Position numbers and translations under genes: made by a program | Assembly (NCBI RefSeq): GCF_029351045.1 | Contig: NZ_JARKIN010000001.1 | Location: 1,574,001 to 1,638,000, forward strand | Source: Streptomyces sp. WMMB303 | Lineage (GTDB): Bacteria > Actinomycetota > Actinomycetes > Streptomycetales > Streptomycetaceae | Direction: 5' to 3' | DNA length: 64,000 nt | In this document: positions 35,206 to 43,116 of the stretch, in pieces | Layout of the letters: each line of letters starts with the position of its first letter | Numbering within the stretch: the stretch's first letter is position 1 | The notes under the pieces: generated by a model | Databases searched by the model: none | Told to the model about the DNA's origin: nothing | What the model saw: the letters and a program-made list of their open reading frames with translations, nothing else

Positions 35206-36237
35206 TCAGCCGACCCGGACGCCGAACTGGAACGGCATGTTGCCCATGGCCTCGTACCGCACCGAGGCGCCGGGCTTGGGCGCGTGGAGCACCTGTCCGT
35301 TGCCCGCGTAGAGGCCGATGTGGTGCAGGTCGCCGTAGAAGAGCACCAGGTCGCCCGGCTTGAGCTGGCTCTGGCTGGAGATCCGGGTCCCGGCGTTGGC
35401 CTGTGCCTGGGAGGTGCGCGGCAGCGAGACGCCGGCCTGCTTGTAGGCCCACGAGGTGAGTCCGGAGCAGTCGAAGGAGCTGGGGCCGGTGGCACCCCAC
35501 ACGTACGGGCTGCCTATCTTGCCCTTGGCGGCGGAGAGCGCGGCGGCCGCATGGCCCGAACCGGGGGGCAGGTCGCCGAGGTCGGCCCGGTCGCTGGAGG
35601 CGCGGTCGGCGCGCTGCTGCTTCTCGGCGAGCCGCTGCTTCTCCTTGGCCGTCAGCGTGTTGAGCAGCCGCTGGGCCTCGGAGAGCTTGCCCTGGATCTT
35701 CTTCTTCTTCTCACCGAGCTCCTTGCGGGTGCTGGCGAGGTCCTTCAGCTTGCCCGAGGCTTCCTTGCGCTGCTGGGCGAGGCTGCGCTGCTTGGCCTGG
35801 ACCTTCTTGAGCGCGCCGGCCTGCTTGGTGCTCAACTGGTCCATGGCCGAGGCCTTGTCCAGGTAGCTGTCCGGGTCGGAGGAGAGGAAGAGCTGCACCG
35901 AGGGGTCGATCCCGCCCGAGCGGTACTGCGCGGTCGCCAGCGAACCCAGCTTGTCGCGCATGCTGTTGAGCTCGCCCTGACCGCGGGCCACGCTGTCCTG
36001 GAGGTTCTCGACCTCCTCGGAGAGCTTGGACTGCTTCTCCTTGGCGCCGTTGTACTTCTCGGTGGCCGCCTCGGCGTCCTCGTACAGCTTGTCGACCTTC
36101 TCCTTGACGTCCTTCTTGGACGACTGGGGGTCGGCGTGTGCCGCCTGGGAGGTGAGTGCGACAGCCGCGGCCGCGGTCATGGTGAAGACACTGACACGTG
36201 CGCGACTCGGCTGCTTGGGACGACGGTGGGACGCCAC
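35206..36237 (-). CDS. secreted NlpC/P60 peptidoglycan hydrolase (copy 2)
   Basis: This 343-aa paralogue of the adjacent gene has a Sec signal ending in SQAAHADPQ, a lysine-rich coiled coil (about 45-215) and a C-terminal NlpC/P60 domain (SFDCSGLTSWAYKQ with the nucleophilic Cys, HIGLYAGNGQVLHAPKPG with His). The GTG at 36237 has AGAAGGAGC 9 nt upstream. The 5' region is over 150 nt and looks structured. Tandem paralogues with separate terminators suggest separate control of two similar hydrolases. Confidence 0.92.
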   Translation of the reverse strand: MASHRRPKQPSRARVSVFTMTAAAAVALTSQAAHADPQSSKKDVKEKVDKLYEDAEAATEKYNGAKEKQSKLSEEVENLQDSVARGQGELNSMRDKLGSLATAQYRSGGIDPSVQLFLSSDPDSYLDKASAMDQLSTKQAGALKKVQAKQRSLAQQRKEASGKLKDLASTRKELGEKKKKIQGKLSEAQRLLNTLTAKEKQRLAEKQQRADRASSDRADLGDLPPGSGHAAAALSAAKGKIGSPYVWGATGPSSFDCSGLTSWAYKQAGVSLPRTSQAQANAGTRISSQSQLKPGDLVLFYGDLHHIGLYAGNGQVLHAPKPGASVRYEAMGNMPFQFGVRVG

Positions 36238-36544
36238 TGGGGCGAGCTCCTTCTTCCTCAGCCGCCTGCCGGTCTGGTCATCTCCGGCTCCACAGCGCGG
36301 GACTGGGCGATCCCGGCGTGCGGAACGAGGCGGTCCTCCGCCGTCACCCCGGATAGGTGATCAACCGAGCGGAGGTTCGGGCCAGACATTAGCCACGCGT
36401 AGTGATCCGATCAAATCCCTCAGGAAAAAAGACGTCCCGCAGCCGCATTCTTTACCCGGCGCCCACGCACGGCGAGCGCGGCCTCACACACCGCGCTCAG
36501 CCCCGTCCGTCGCAGCCGGACGCGAGCCTGCGGCGAACTGCGGT
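36238..36544 (-). promoter_or_regulatory. leader of NlpC/P60 copy 2, possible c-di-AMP-type element
   Basis: These 307 bases contain no gene. Read on the minus strand, CCGGGGTGACGGCGGAGG is followed about 55 nt later by ACCGGCAGGCGGCTGAGG, then the ribosome binding site. These recall the GGGGTGAATC and AACCCGGTAGGCGG blocks of Streptomyces ydaO-type leaders, but the CCGAACCCGTCAGC block is not recognisable. The element is therefore only a weak candidate. An AT-rich patch near 36400-36435 may hold the promoter. Confidence 0.3.
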
Positions 36545-38071
36545 TCAGCTACGGGCGAGCCGCTTGAGCAACAGCGCGGAGGCGACGGGCCGGGCCCCGG
36601 CCGCCGCACAGCCGTCGGCGACCTCACGGTCGCTGGAGACCACCACCACCGCGCGGCCCGGCGGTTCGGCACGCACCAGGCGGCGGATCAGCTCGTCCGC
36701 GGTCTGGCCCGGCTTGGAGAAGAGCACCCGGACTCCGCGCGGCGGCGCCAGCAGTACCGGCGCCGCCAGTTCGGCCCCGTCGAACACGCAGGTGACCTCG
36801 GCACCGGACTGGGCGGCCAGCACCGCGAGGCCACCCAGCAGCCGCAACCGCTGCTTCTCCAGCGGCAGCGCGGGATAACCGGTCTTGGTGACGTTGTAGC
36901 CGTCCACCACCAGATGGGCCTGCGGCAGGGCCAGCAACTGGTCCAGCAGCGCCGGATCGGTGTCCGAAAGCGCCCGGGCCGCCACGTCCTTGGGCGACAG
37001 CCGGCCCGGCTCGACCGCGTCGACGGTGTCGGCCGGCCGGGTCTCGGACGGCGGGAGCGCCAGTTCGCGGCGCAGGCCCTGAGCCGCGTCCAGCACCGTG
37101 TCCAGGAGCAGCCGGACCCGCATGTCCTCGACACTGCGGCCCTCGCGCGCCGCGCGCCGCCCGGCCTCCAGCGCGGACTCGGCCTCGGCCAGCCGGGACT
37201 TGAGCCGGCGCAGCTCGCTGTCCAGCGCCGCCTTCTCGGTGCCCGCCGACGCGCGCACCCCGTCCAGCTCCTCCTGCAGCTTGCGCAGCGACGCCTCCCG
37301 GCGGCGCACATCCGCCTGCGCGCTGCGCAGCTTGCGCTGCGTGCCGTCCAGCTCCTTGCGCAGCGCCTCCTGCTCGCGGCGGCCGCGCTCGGCCTCGTCC
37401 CGAGCGGCTCCCCTGGCCTGGGAGAGCTCCTCGCGCAACTGGGAGAGTTCGCGCTGGGCCTCCTCACCCGCGCGTTCGGCCTGCGCCCGCTGGGCCTCCT
37501 CGCCCGCCGCCGCCACCAGCTTGGCCCAGCCGGAGGGCCGCAGCACGTAGGCCGCGGCCGCCACATCCACCGGGTCGGCGGCCGGCGGCGGCGTGCCCTC
37601 GTCGAGCGCGCCCGCCAGCTCCGGGAACTGCTCCCGCACCCGGGAGGCGATGCGCTGCCGGAAGACGGCGTCGCTCTCCAGCGCCGCGGCCATGGCGTTG
37701 CCGCCGAACTTGGCGCGACGCTGCGGGGTGAAGCGGGCGTACTGCCGCAGCGGGGGCGGCAGTTCGGCGACGGTCAGACCGCCGAGTGCGTCCCCGGTGA
37801 AACCGACCACCCGACGCCGCACCTTCTCCGGCAGCGGGCGCTCCAGGCTCTCCGGCTCGGCATCCGGGCGCGCGCCGGGATCCGACACCGGCTCCGCGCC
37901 CGGGCCCGGCTCCGGGGCGGCGCCCGGAGCCGGAGCGGCGGAGCGGGGCTCGGCGGGGTCCGGGCCCGCAGGGGCCGCGGGATCCTCGGCGGCCGCCCGG
38001 GCAGCGGGCCCGGCTCCCTCCCCGGCAGCCGGGTCCGGCAGCCGTCGGTCGCCGCCCGTCCGTTCCTCCAC
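36545..38071 (-). CDS. NYN (YacP-like) domain protein with long coiled coil
   Basis: This 508-aa protein has three parts. Residues 1-80 are Pro/Ala/Glu-rich and disordered. Residues about 190-320 are a continuous coiled coil of Arg, Glu, Ala and Leu. The C-terminal NYN domain (about 385-508) has HLVVDGYNVTKTGYP, VTCVFDGAE, VRVLFSKPGQTADELI and VVVVSSDREVAD, the acidic residues expected of PIN-like nucleases. YacP/Rae1 relatives cleave mRNA at the ribosome in Bacillus, so an RNA-processing role is a fair guess. The start is GTG 38071. A small zinc-ribbon-like gene precedes it by 32 nt. Confidence 0.85.
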   Translation of the reverse strand: MEERTGGDRRLPDPAAGEGAGPAARAAAEDPAAPAGPDPAEPRSAAPAPGAAPEPGPGAEPVSDPGARPDAEPESLERPLPEKVRRRVVGFTGDALGGLTVAELPPPLRQYARFTPQRRAKFGGNAMAAALESDAVFRQRIASRVREQFPELAGALDEGTPPPAADPVDVAAAAYVLRPSGWAKLVAAAGEEAQRAQAERAGEEAQRELSQLREELSQARGAARDEAERGRREQEALRKELDGTQRKLRSAQADVRRREASLRKLQEELDGVRASAGTEKAALDSELRRLKSRLAEAESALEAGRRAAREGRSVEDMRVRLLLDTVLDAAQGLRRELALPPSETRPADTVDAVEPGRLSPKDVAARALSDTDPALLDQLLALPQAHLVVDGYNVTKTGYPALPLEKQRLRLLGGLAVLAAQSGAEVTCVFDGAELAAPVLLAPPRGVRVLFSKPGQTADELIRRLVRAEPPGRAVVVVSSDREVADGCAAAGARPVASALLLKRLARS

Positions 38072-38103
38072 CGGTCACACCTGCCGTCTCTGGGACCTGA
38101 GCC

Positions 38104-38343
38104 CTATACCTGAGCGCTGGGCCGGTCCACCAGTTCGACCTGATCCACGGCATTGCACCATCTGCAGCGCACGGACTCGATGCTCTCACTGAGCACCTCC
38201 TGCTCCTCGACCGCCGGGGCGCCGGCCAGGTCCAGATGGACGTACTCGACCACCTTGCTGGAACGCGTCACGTCGAACCGGGTGAGGTTGCCGCACAGCG
38301 TGCAGCGCCAGCGGGTCTCGTCCGTGGGCGTGGGGACCGCCAT
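38104..38343 (-). CDS. small putative zinc-ribbon protein
   Basis: This 79-aa protein has two Cys pairs, CTLC (residues 14-17) and CRWC (about 60-63), spaced as a zinc ribbon. Between them lies an acidic stretch with EYVHLDLAG. It is found upstream of the NYN protein in streptomycetes as far as I recall. GAGG precedes the ATG. No catalytic residues are evident; a nucleic-acid or protein adaptor is possible. Co-transcription with the NYN gene is likely from the 32-nt spacing. Confidence 0.75.
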   Translation of the reverse strand: MAVPTPTDETRWRCTLCGNLTRFDVTRSSKVVEYVHLDLAGAPAVEEQEVLSESIESVRCRWCNAVDQVELVDRPSAQV

Positions 38344-38545
38344 CTTCTCGTCCTCGTTTCCTGAAGAGTCGGTACTGGTCGGTGCTGGTGGTGCTGGTCG
38401 GCACTGGTCAGTGCCGCCGTGCCGCGGATCATCACGGATACGCGGCGCAGGGTCACGTCCCGTAAACCCTACGGCCTAGGACCGTCCGCGTGCCCCCGCG
38501 TGTGTCGAGGAGCATGCCCGGGGAGCGAGGCGTCATGATCCGCTC

Positions 38546-39280
38546 ATGGACGGCACCGGCCCCGCCGACATCCGGCACCCGGACCGCGGCGCGGAGCCGC
38601 GCCCCCTGGTCACCTACGCCCTGATCGGCTGCTGCTGCCTGGTCTTCCTCGCCGGACCGGCCTCCGGCCTCCTCCCCTCCCACGGTACGGGGCAGGCGCT
38701 GGAGGAGGTCAGGGCGGCCTATCTCCGCCGGTGGGGCGTGGTGCCCCGCACGCTGTTCAGCGGCGCCCTGCGTCCGCTGCCGACCCCGCTGACCGCGCTG
38801 TTCCTGCACGCGAACTGGCTGCATCTGCTGGGCAACCTCCTGTTCCTCTTCGTCTTCGGCGGCCCGGTCGAGCGGCGGATGGGCCCGCTGCGCTTCCTTC
38901 TCTTCTATCTGGGCACCGGCTACGCGGCGATGCTCTGCTACGCGGCGGCCCACCCGGTCTCGGACGAGACGCTGGTCGGCGCCTCCGGAGCGATCTCCGC
39001 GGTGCTGGGCGCCTTCCTCTGCCTGCACCCGCGTACCCGGGTGACGAGCGTCTTCCCCTTCCTCTTCTTCCTGCCGCTGCGCTTCCCGGCCTGGGCGGTG
39101 CTGCTCTTCTGGCTGACCCTGCAGTGGCCGGCCGCCCGGCAGGACGCGGACGGGCCCGGCATCGCCTACCTGGCCCACGTGGCCGGATTCACGCTGGGCT
39201 TCCTGTCCGCCTGGCTCCACCACCGCCGGGCTAGAGTGGCCGGGCCAACCCCGGCGTCCGAGGGAGAGACCCCACCGTGA
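38546..39280 (+). CDS. rhomboid-family intramembrane serine protease
   Basis: This 244-aa protein has about six membrane helices. The first-loop block is LTALFLHANWLHLLGNLLFLFVFG, including the conserved His-Asn region. The catalytic Ser is in LVGASGAISAVLG, and the catalytic His is in YLAHVAGFTLGF, so it should be an active protease. CATGAT lies 6 nt before the ATG at 38546, hinting at a leaderless start. The stop overlaps the GTG of the next gene (GTGA). Confidence 0.9.
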   Translation: MDGTGPADIRHPDRGAEPRPLVTYALIGCCCLVFLAGPASGLLPSHGTGQALEEVRAAYLRRWGVVPRTLFSGALRPLPTPLTALFLHANWLHLLGNLLFLFVFGGPVERRMGPLRFLLFYLGTGYAAMLCYAAAHPVSDETLVGASGAISAVLGAFLCLHPRTRVTSVFPFLFFLPLRFPAWAVLLFWLTLQWPAARQDADGPGIAYLAHVAGFTLGFLSAWLHHRRARVAGPTPASEGETPP

Positions 39281-39558
39281 TCACTTCCATCGTCCTCATC
39301 CGGACGAGCACCGACCGCATCCCCGAGATCGCCGAGCAGATCGCCGCCATCGAAGGCGTCAGCGAGGTCTACTCGGTCACCGGTGCACACGATCTGATCG
39401 CCATGGTCCGCGTCGCCCAGCACGACGACCTCGCCGACATCATCCCCGGCCGGATCAGCAAGGTGCCCGGCGTGGAATCCACCGAGACCCACATCGCCTT
39501 CCGCACCTATTCCCAGCACGACCTCGAGTCGGCCTTCGCCATCGGCCTGGACGCCTGA
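39277..39558 (+). CDS. stand-alone Lrp/AsnC ligand-binding (RAM) domain protein
   Basis: This 93-aa protein is only the C-terminal effector domain of Lrp/AsnC regulators: TSIVLIRTSTDRIPEIAEQIAAIEGVSEVYSVTGAHDLIAMVRV, then VPGVESTETHIAFRTYS. The DNA-binding helix-turn-helix is absent, and the start (GTG overlapping the rhomboid stop) shows this is not a truncation artefact. Stand-alone RAM proteins bind amino acids and may form oligomers or heteromers with full-length Lrp proteins. The overlap implies equimolar translation with the rhomboid protease. Confidence 0.9.
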   Translation: MITSIVLIRTSTDRIPEIAEQIAAIEGVSEVYSVTGAHDLIAMVRVAQHDDLADIIPGRISKVPGVESTETHIAFRTYSQHDLESAFAIGLDA

Positions 39559-39559
39559 G

Positions 39560-39585
39560 CCGGCCCGCCTCCGGCGGCGGGCCGG
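39560..39585. terminator. bidirectional terminator
   Basis: CCGGCCCGCC-6 nt-GGCGGGCCGG is a perfect 10-bp stem in the 31-nt gap between convergent genes. Confidence 0.75.
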
Positions 39586-39589
39586 AAAG

Positions 39590-41026
39590 TCAGCGGTCCC
39601 GCCCGACCGGCGCCCGCGGTACGGCCGCGGGCTCCGGGACGCAGCGGCCGCCTTCCGTACGGTAGGTCCAGCGCGCACCGTCCCGCACCAGCTCCCGCAC
39701 AGCGGTGACGAACCGGTCCACATGCTCGTCCGGCGTCCCGGCGCCGAAGCTGACCCGGATCGCGTCGAGCGCGGGCGCCTCGCCGGCCGAGGAGCCGGCC
39801 GGCCCGCCGGACGCCGACCCGGGCGCGCCGCACTCGCCGGGCGCGTCTCCCCGCCGGCCGAGCAGAGCGCGCAGCAGCGGATGGGCGCAGAAGAGCCCGT
39901 CGCGGACCCCGATCCCGTACTCGGCGGAGAGCGCCGCCGCGAAGTGCGAGCTGCTCCATCCCTCGACGACGAAGGAGACCACCCCCACCCGGTCGGCGTC
40001 CTCGCCGAACAGCGAGAGAATCCGCACCCCGGGCAGCTCCGCCAGCCCGCCGACGAGCCGGGCCAGCAGCTCCTCCTCCCGCGCCACGAGGCGGTCGAAC
40101 CCGGTCTCGGCCAGCGCCCGGCAGGCGGAGGCGACGGCGTACGCGCCGATGACGTTGGGCGAACCGGCCTCGTGGCGGGCCGCAGTGGTGTGCCATTCGG
40201 CGTCCACGCCGCCGTCCGCGGCGCGGACCACGCGGCGACTGGCGCCCCCGCCCGCCAGATACGGCTCCGCCGCGCTCAGCCAGTCGGCGCGGCCCGCCAG
40301 CACCCCGGCGCCGAACGGCGCGTACAGCTTGTGCCCCGAGAAGGCCACCCAGTCCGCCTCCAGCTCCGCCAGGCTGACCGGCCGGTGCGGGGCGAGCTGC
40401 GCCGCGTCCAGGACCAGGCGGGCCCCGTGCCGGTGGGCGGCGCGGGCGAGCTCACGCACCGGCCACACCTCGCCCGTCACGTTCGACGCGCCGGTCACGC
40501 AGACCAGCTTGGGCCCGGCCGGCGCGGCGTGCAGCGCCGACTCCAGCGTGGCGACCGCCTGTCCGGGCGAGCGGGGCGCGTCCAGATACGTCACTTCGTG
40601 GGCCCGCCACGGCAGCAGCGCGGCATGGTGCTCGGTCTCGAAGACGAACACCCGGGTGCCGGCCGGCAGCGCCCCCGCCAGCAGGTTGAGCGAATCGGTC
40701 GTCGCCCGGGTGAAGACGACCTGGTCGCCCTCGCGGCAACCGAGGAACTCGGCGACGGTCCGCCTGCTCTGTTCGAACAGGTCCGTCGACAGTTGCGAGA
40801 GGTGGCCCGCGCCCCGGTGCACGCTGCCGTAGTACGGCGCGTACGCCGCCACGTCGTCCCACACCCGCTGCAGCGCGGGCGCGCTCGCCGCGTAGTCCAG
40901 CGCTCCGTAGGTCACCTCCCCACCGGTGACCAGCGGCACGCGGACGTCGCGGCCCAGAACGGGAAGCGGGGCGGACCCCTCGGTACAGGAATCAGAAACC
41001 GGTGCAAAAGGTGCGGTGAACGGCAT
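39590..41026 (-). CDS. class V aminotransferase-fold cysteine desulfurase-like enzyme under SAM riboswitch
   Basis: This 478-aa PLP enzyme resembles the SufS-type group. The Schiff-base Lys is in AFSGHKLYAPFG, and VRDGLFCAHPL matches the R-x-G-x-x-C-A loop that carries the catalytic Cys. A Gly/Pro/Ala-rich insert of about 30 residues interrupts the C-terminal domain. GGAGG stands before ATG 41026; an in-frame ATG at 41083 would add 19 residues. A SAM riboswitch lies about 215 nt upstream, so methionine or cysteine metabolism is the likely context rather than Fe-S assembly. The exact substrate is open; a cystine or selenocysteine lyase is possible. Confidence 0.85.
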   Translation of the reverse strand: MPFTAPFAPVSDSCTEGSAPLPVLGRDVRVPLVTGGEVTYGALDYAASAPALQRVWDDVAAYAPYYGSVHRGAGHLSQLSTDLFEQSRRTVAEFLGCREGDQVVFTRATTDSLNLLAGALPAGTRVFVFETEHHAALLPWRAHEVTYLDAPRSPGQAVATLESALHAAPAGPKLVCVTGASNVTGEVWPVRELARAAHRHGARLVLDAAQLAPHRPVSLAELEADWVAFSGHKLYAPFGAGVLAGRADWLSAAEPYLAGGGASRRVVRAADGGVDAEWHTTAARHEAGSPNVIGAYAVASACRALAETGFDRLVAREEELLARLVGGLAELPGVRILSLFGEDADRVGVVSFVVEGWSSSHFAAALSAEYGIGVRDGLFCAHPLLRALLGRRGDAPGECGAPGSASGGPAGSSAGEAPALDAIRVSFGAGTPDEHVDRFVTAVRELVRDGARWTYRTEGGRCVPEPAAVPRAPVGRDR

Positions 41027-41160
41027 GGCGGGACCTCCGGACGGGGTGAGCGCAAAGGGGCGCCTGACGGCGCGGCGAAACATGACAGAACGTCAGAAGG
41101 GGGCCGGAAACGGGTGTTCGGTGCTGCGGTACTACCCGTCGGCCCTAGCGCATTCGCTTG

Positions 41161-41202
41161 CTCACGGAGGACTCCCTCGAAGACCAGGACCCCTGGCGTG
41201 AG
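41161..41202 (-). promoter_or_regulatory. branched hairpin between SAM riboswitch and desulfurase gene
   Basis: CTCACG (41161-41166) pairs with CGTGAG (41197-41202), enclosing GGAGG-ACT-CCCTC-like and CCAGG-acc-CCTGG hairpins. This possible three-way junction 40 nt after the aptamer is a candidate expression platform. Confidence 0.4.
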
Positions 41203-41241
41203 GGATCCGCGCTTGCCGCAGACCTTGCTGTCCTACGGCCT

Positions 41242-41322
41242 GGTCATCACCCGGGGCACCCCGCCACGGACGGAGGGTTGCCGGACAGCGGGCCGGGGCC
41301 TTTCTCGCTGTCGCTCGTGACC
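41242..41322 (-). promoter_or_regulatory. SAM riboswitch (SAM-I/SAM-IV clan)
   Basis: Read on the minus strand, P1 pairs GGTCA (5') with TGACC (3'). P2 is GACAGCG with CGCTGTC, and the invariant CCGGCAACCCTCC follows. CGGGGTGCC and CCGGGTGATGACC close the core. The GGCAACC and GGTGCC blocks are hallmarks of the SAM clan, and the 3' GGGTGATGACC matches SAM-IV and related actinobacterial forms. It governs the class V desulfurase-like gene at 41026. Confidence 0.88.
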
Positions 41323-41330
41323 TGCGAGGG

Positions 41331-41336
41331 AGTATG
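41331..41336 (-). promoter_or_regulatory. -10 box for SAM-riboswitch transcript
   Basis: CATACT on the minus strand lies 8 nt upstream of the riboswitch 5' strand, placing the transcription start at the aptamer. No convincing -35 is visible. Confidence 0.45.
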
Positions 41337-41501
41337 CCACACCCCCGCGACTCCCCTCGCCGGGGGGCGTCTTCGCGGGGTCGGTTCCCCTCTCCGCGGG
41401 ATGCGCCGCGTTGTGGGGGCACCCCCCTGATTCTCGCCTGCCGCCGAGGGGCCGTGTCGGCGCCGCACCAGGAAGGCAACCGACGGGGGCACCCCGCGGA
41501 A
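41337..41501. other. noncoding stretch between the nitrate operon terminator and the SAM-riboswitch promoter
   Basis: No ORF is supported between the terminator at 41502-41520 and the -10 at 41331. The sequence contains GGGGG-CA-CCCCC near 41417 and other GC-rich inverted runs that probably extend termination. I see no further regulatory motif. Confidence 0.35.
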
Positions 41502-41520
41502 GTCGGGGCGCGGCCCCGAC
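41502..41520 (-). terminator. terminator of the nitrate assimilation operon
   Basis: GTCGGGGC-GCG-GCCCCGAC is a perfect 8-bp stem 23 nt beyond the nnaR stop. Confidence 0.65.
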
Positions 41521-41542
41521 CGTCCCCCGGGGCGGGGGCGTG

Positions 41543-42751
41543 TCAGGGGGTGCAGGCCGTGGTGGGGTCGAGGGCGATGCGGTACCCGCGTTTGGTGACG
41601 GTCTGCACCACAGAAGGCGCACCGAGAGCCGCTCGGAGACGCCCGACGGCGGCCTCGACGGCATGCTCGTCGGTTCCCCCGCCGGGCAGGCACCCGAGCA
41701 GGTCGGCGCACGAAACCACCGCTCCGGGGTGACGCGCGAGCGCCCGCAGCACGGCCATGGGCGTCGGGCTGATCGGCCGCAGTTCGCCGTCGAGCAGGGC
41801 GGCGGTGCCCCGCACCTCCAGCGTGTGTCCCGCCGCGGGCAGCACCGGCGCGGTGGCCGGCAGCCGCTCGCCCAACAGCCGGACGAGGGCGCCGACCCGG
41901 AACCGCTCGGGCCAGTAGGCGGGGATGTCCCGGGCGAGCAGGGGCGCGGCGGTGACCGGGCCGACGCAGGCGACCTGGGTGCGGTCGCGCAGCGCCCGGG
42001 TCAGGTCCTCGGTGGCGCCGTGTTCCTCGGCGCGGGCGTAGAGCCCGGCGGCGGCCAGAGCGCTGGTGAAGGTGAGGGCGTTTACGCCGCCTGCCAGGAC
42101 GGCGTCGATGAGCCGGTCGAGGGGGTTGGGGTCGACGGGGCCCGTCCACCGGTACACGGGCACCGGCACGACCTCGGCGCCGGCGCCGCGCAGCGCGTCG
42201 AGGAAGTCCCGCAGCGGTTCGCCGTGGAGCTGGACGGCAATGCGGAGTCCCTCCAGGTCCTCGCGGGCGAGCAGGCGTTCGAGGACTTCGCTGGAGGACT
42301 CGGAGACGGGGGACCAGGCTTCGCGGAGTCCGGCTGCGCGCAGCGCCCCGCACGCCTTGGGTCCACGGGCCAGCACCTCGCTCCGGGCGAGGGCGGCGCG
42401 CAGGGCCTCGCCCTCCCCCCAGCCGTCGGCGGCCTCCATCCAGCCGCGGAACCCGATGCCGGTGGTGGCGACGGCCACGTGCGGCGGCCGGGCCACCAGT
42501 TCCTTGGTGGCGTCGCGCAACTCCTCGTCGTCGGCGAGCGGGACGATACGCAGCGCGGGTGCGTGGACGACCTCGGCGCCGCGCCGCTCCAGCAGCGCAC
42601 CCAGCTCCTCGGCCCGGCGCGCGGCCGTGACCGCGACGGTGAACCCCGCCAGCGGGGGAACGGACCCCGTGCGGCTTCGCGACGGTCGAGGTGCCGACAC
42701 CGCGTCTCCTCTCGATTCCTCATCTGGGCGCTGGGGGCCTTCCATACTCAC
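41543..42751 (-). CDS. nnaR: NnaR-type regulator: uroporphyrinogen-III synthase domain plus winged-helix domain
   Basis: This 402-aa protein has a HemD-like domain (about 35-290; GFTVAVTAARRAEELGALL, THSALVF-like ALTFTSALAAAGL, VACVGPVTAAPL). A C-terminal OmpR-type winged helix follows (about 320-395; LSPTPMAVLRALARHPGAVVS, EAAVGRLRAALGAPSVVQTVTKRGYRI). This fusion is NnaR, described in Streptomyces as an activator acting with GlnR on nitrite reductase genes. Being the last gene of the nitrate operon, it should be produced with its targets. The start GTG overlaps the nirD stop by four bases. Whether the HemD domain makes uroporphyrinogen III or only senses a ligand is not evident. Confidence 0.92.
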   Translation of the reverse strand: MSMEGPQRPDEESRGDAVSAPRPSRSRTGSVPPLAGFTVAVTAARRAEELGALLERRGAEVVHAPALRIVPLADDEELRDATKELVARPPHVAVATTGIGFRGWMEAADGWGEGEALRAALARSEVLARGPKACGALRAAGLREAWSPVSESSSEVLERLLAREDLEGLRIAVQLHGEPLRDFLDALRGAGAEVVPVPVYRWTGPVDPNPLDRLIDAVLAGGVNALTFTSALAAAGLYARAEEHGATEDLTRALRDRTQVACVGPVTAAPLLARDIPAYWPERFRVGALVRLLGERLPATAPVLPAAGHTLEVRGTAALLDGELRPISPTPMAVLRALARHPGAVVSCADLLGCLPGGGTDEHAVEAAVGRLRAALGAPSVVQTVTKRGYRIALDPTTACTP

Positions 42752-43116
42752 CCGACCAGCGTTTCCACCGTATTTCGCCGGGCCGAGACCTCGATCACTC
42801 CGCCGGTCAGCCGCACGTCGTGGACGGGGAGACGGACGGTGTCGTCCTCCAGACAGCGGCCGGTCGCCAGTTCGAAGGTCTGCTTGCCGAGGGGGCCGGT
42901 GACGACGGGGACACCGGCCCGGTCGCCGACGATGCCGTGGCAGATGACGGGTGCCCCGCTGAAGGGGTCGAGGTTCCCCAGCGCGTGGAGCTCGCCGCCG
43001 TGCAGCCGGAAGAGGGCGACGGCCGTGCCGTCCGGCAGCAGTGCGGCGCGTCCCTGGTCGGCCGGGAGGGCGTCCAGCGGGCAGAGCGCCGTCCAGACGG
43101 GTGCGGCGCCGGTCAT
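42748..43116 (-). CDS. nirD: assimilatory nitrite reductase small subunit NirD
   Basis: This 122-aa protein has a Rieske-like beta fold: WTALCPLDALPADQGRAALL, VALFRLHGGELHALGNLDPFSGAPVICHGIVGD, GPLGKQTFELATGRCLEDD. As usual for NirD, the two CXH cluster-ligand pairs of true Rieske proteins are missing, so it is structural or assists NirB. It overlaps nirB and nnaR by four bases each (ATGA, GTGA). Confidence 0.93.
   Translation of the reverse strand: MTGAAPVWTALCPLDALPADQGRAALLPDGTAVALFRLHGGELHALGNLDPFSGAPVICHGIVGDRAGVPVVTGPLGKQTFELATGRCLEDDTVRLPVHDVRLTGGVIEVSARRNTVETLVG

Noticed and set aside
42748..43116. Genuine Rieske [2Fe-2S] protein
   Set aside because: The CXH and CXXH ligand pairs are missing, so it is a NirD-type subunit without the cluster.
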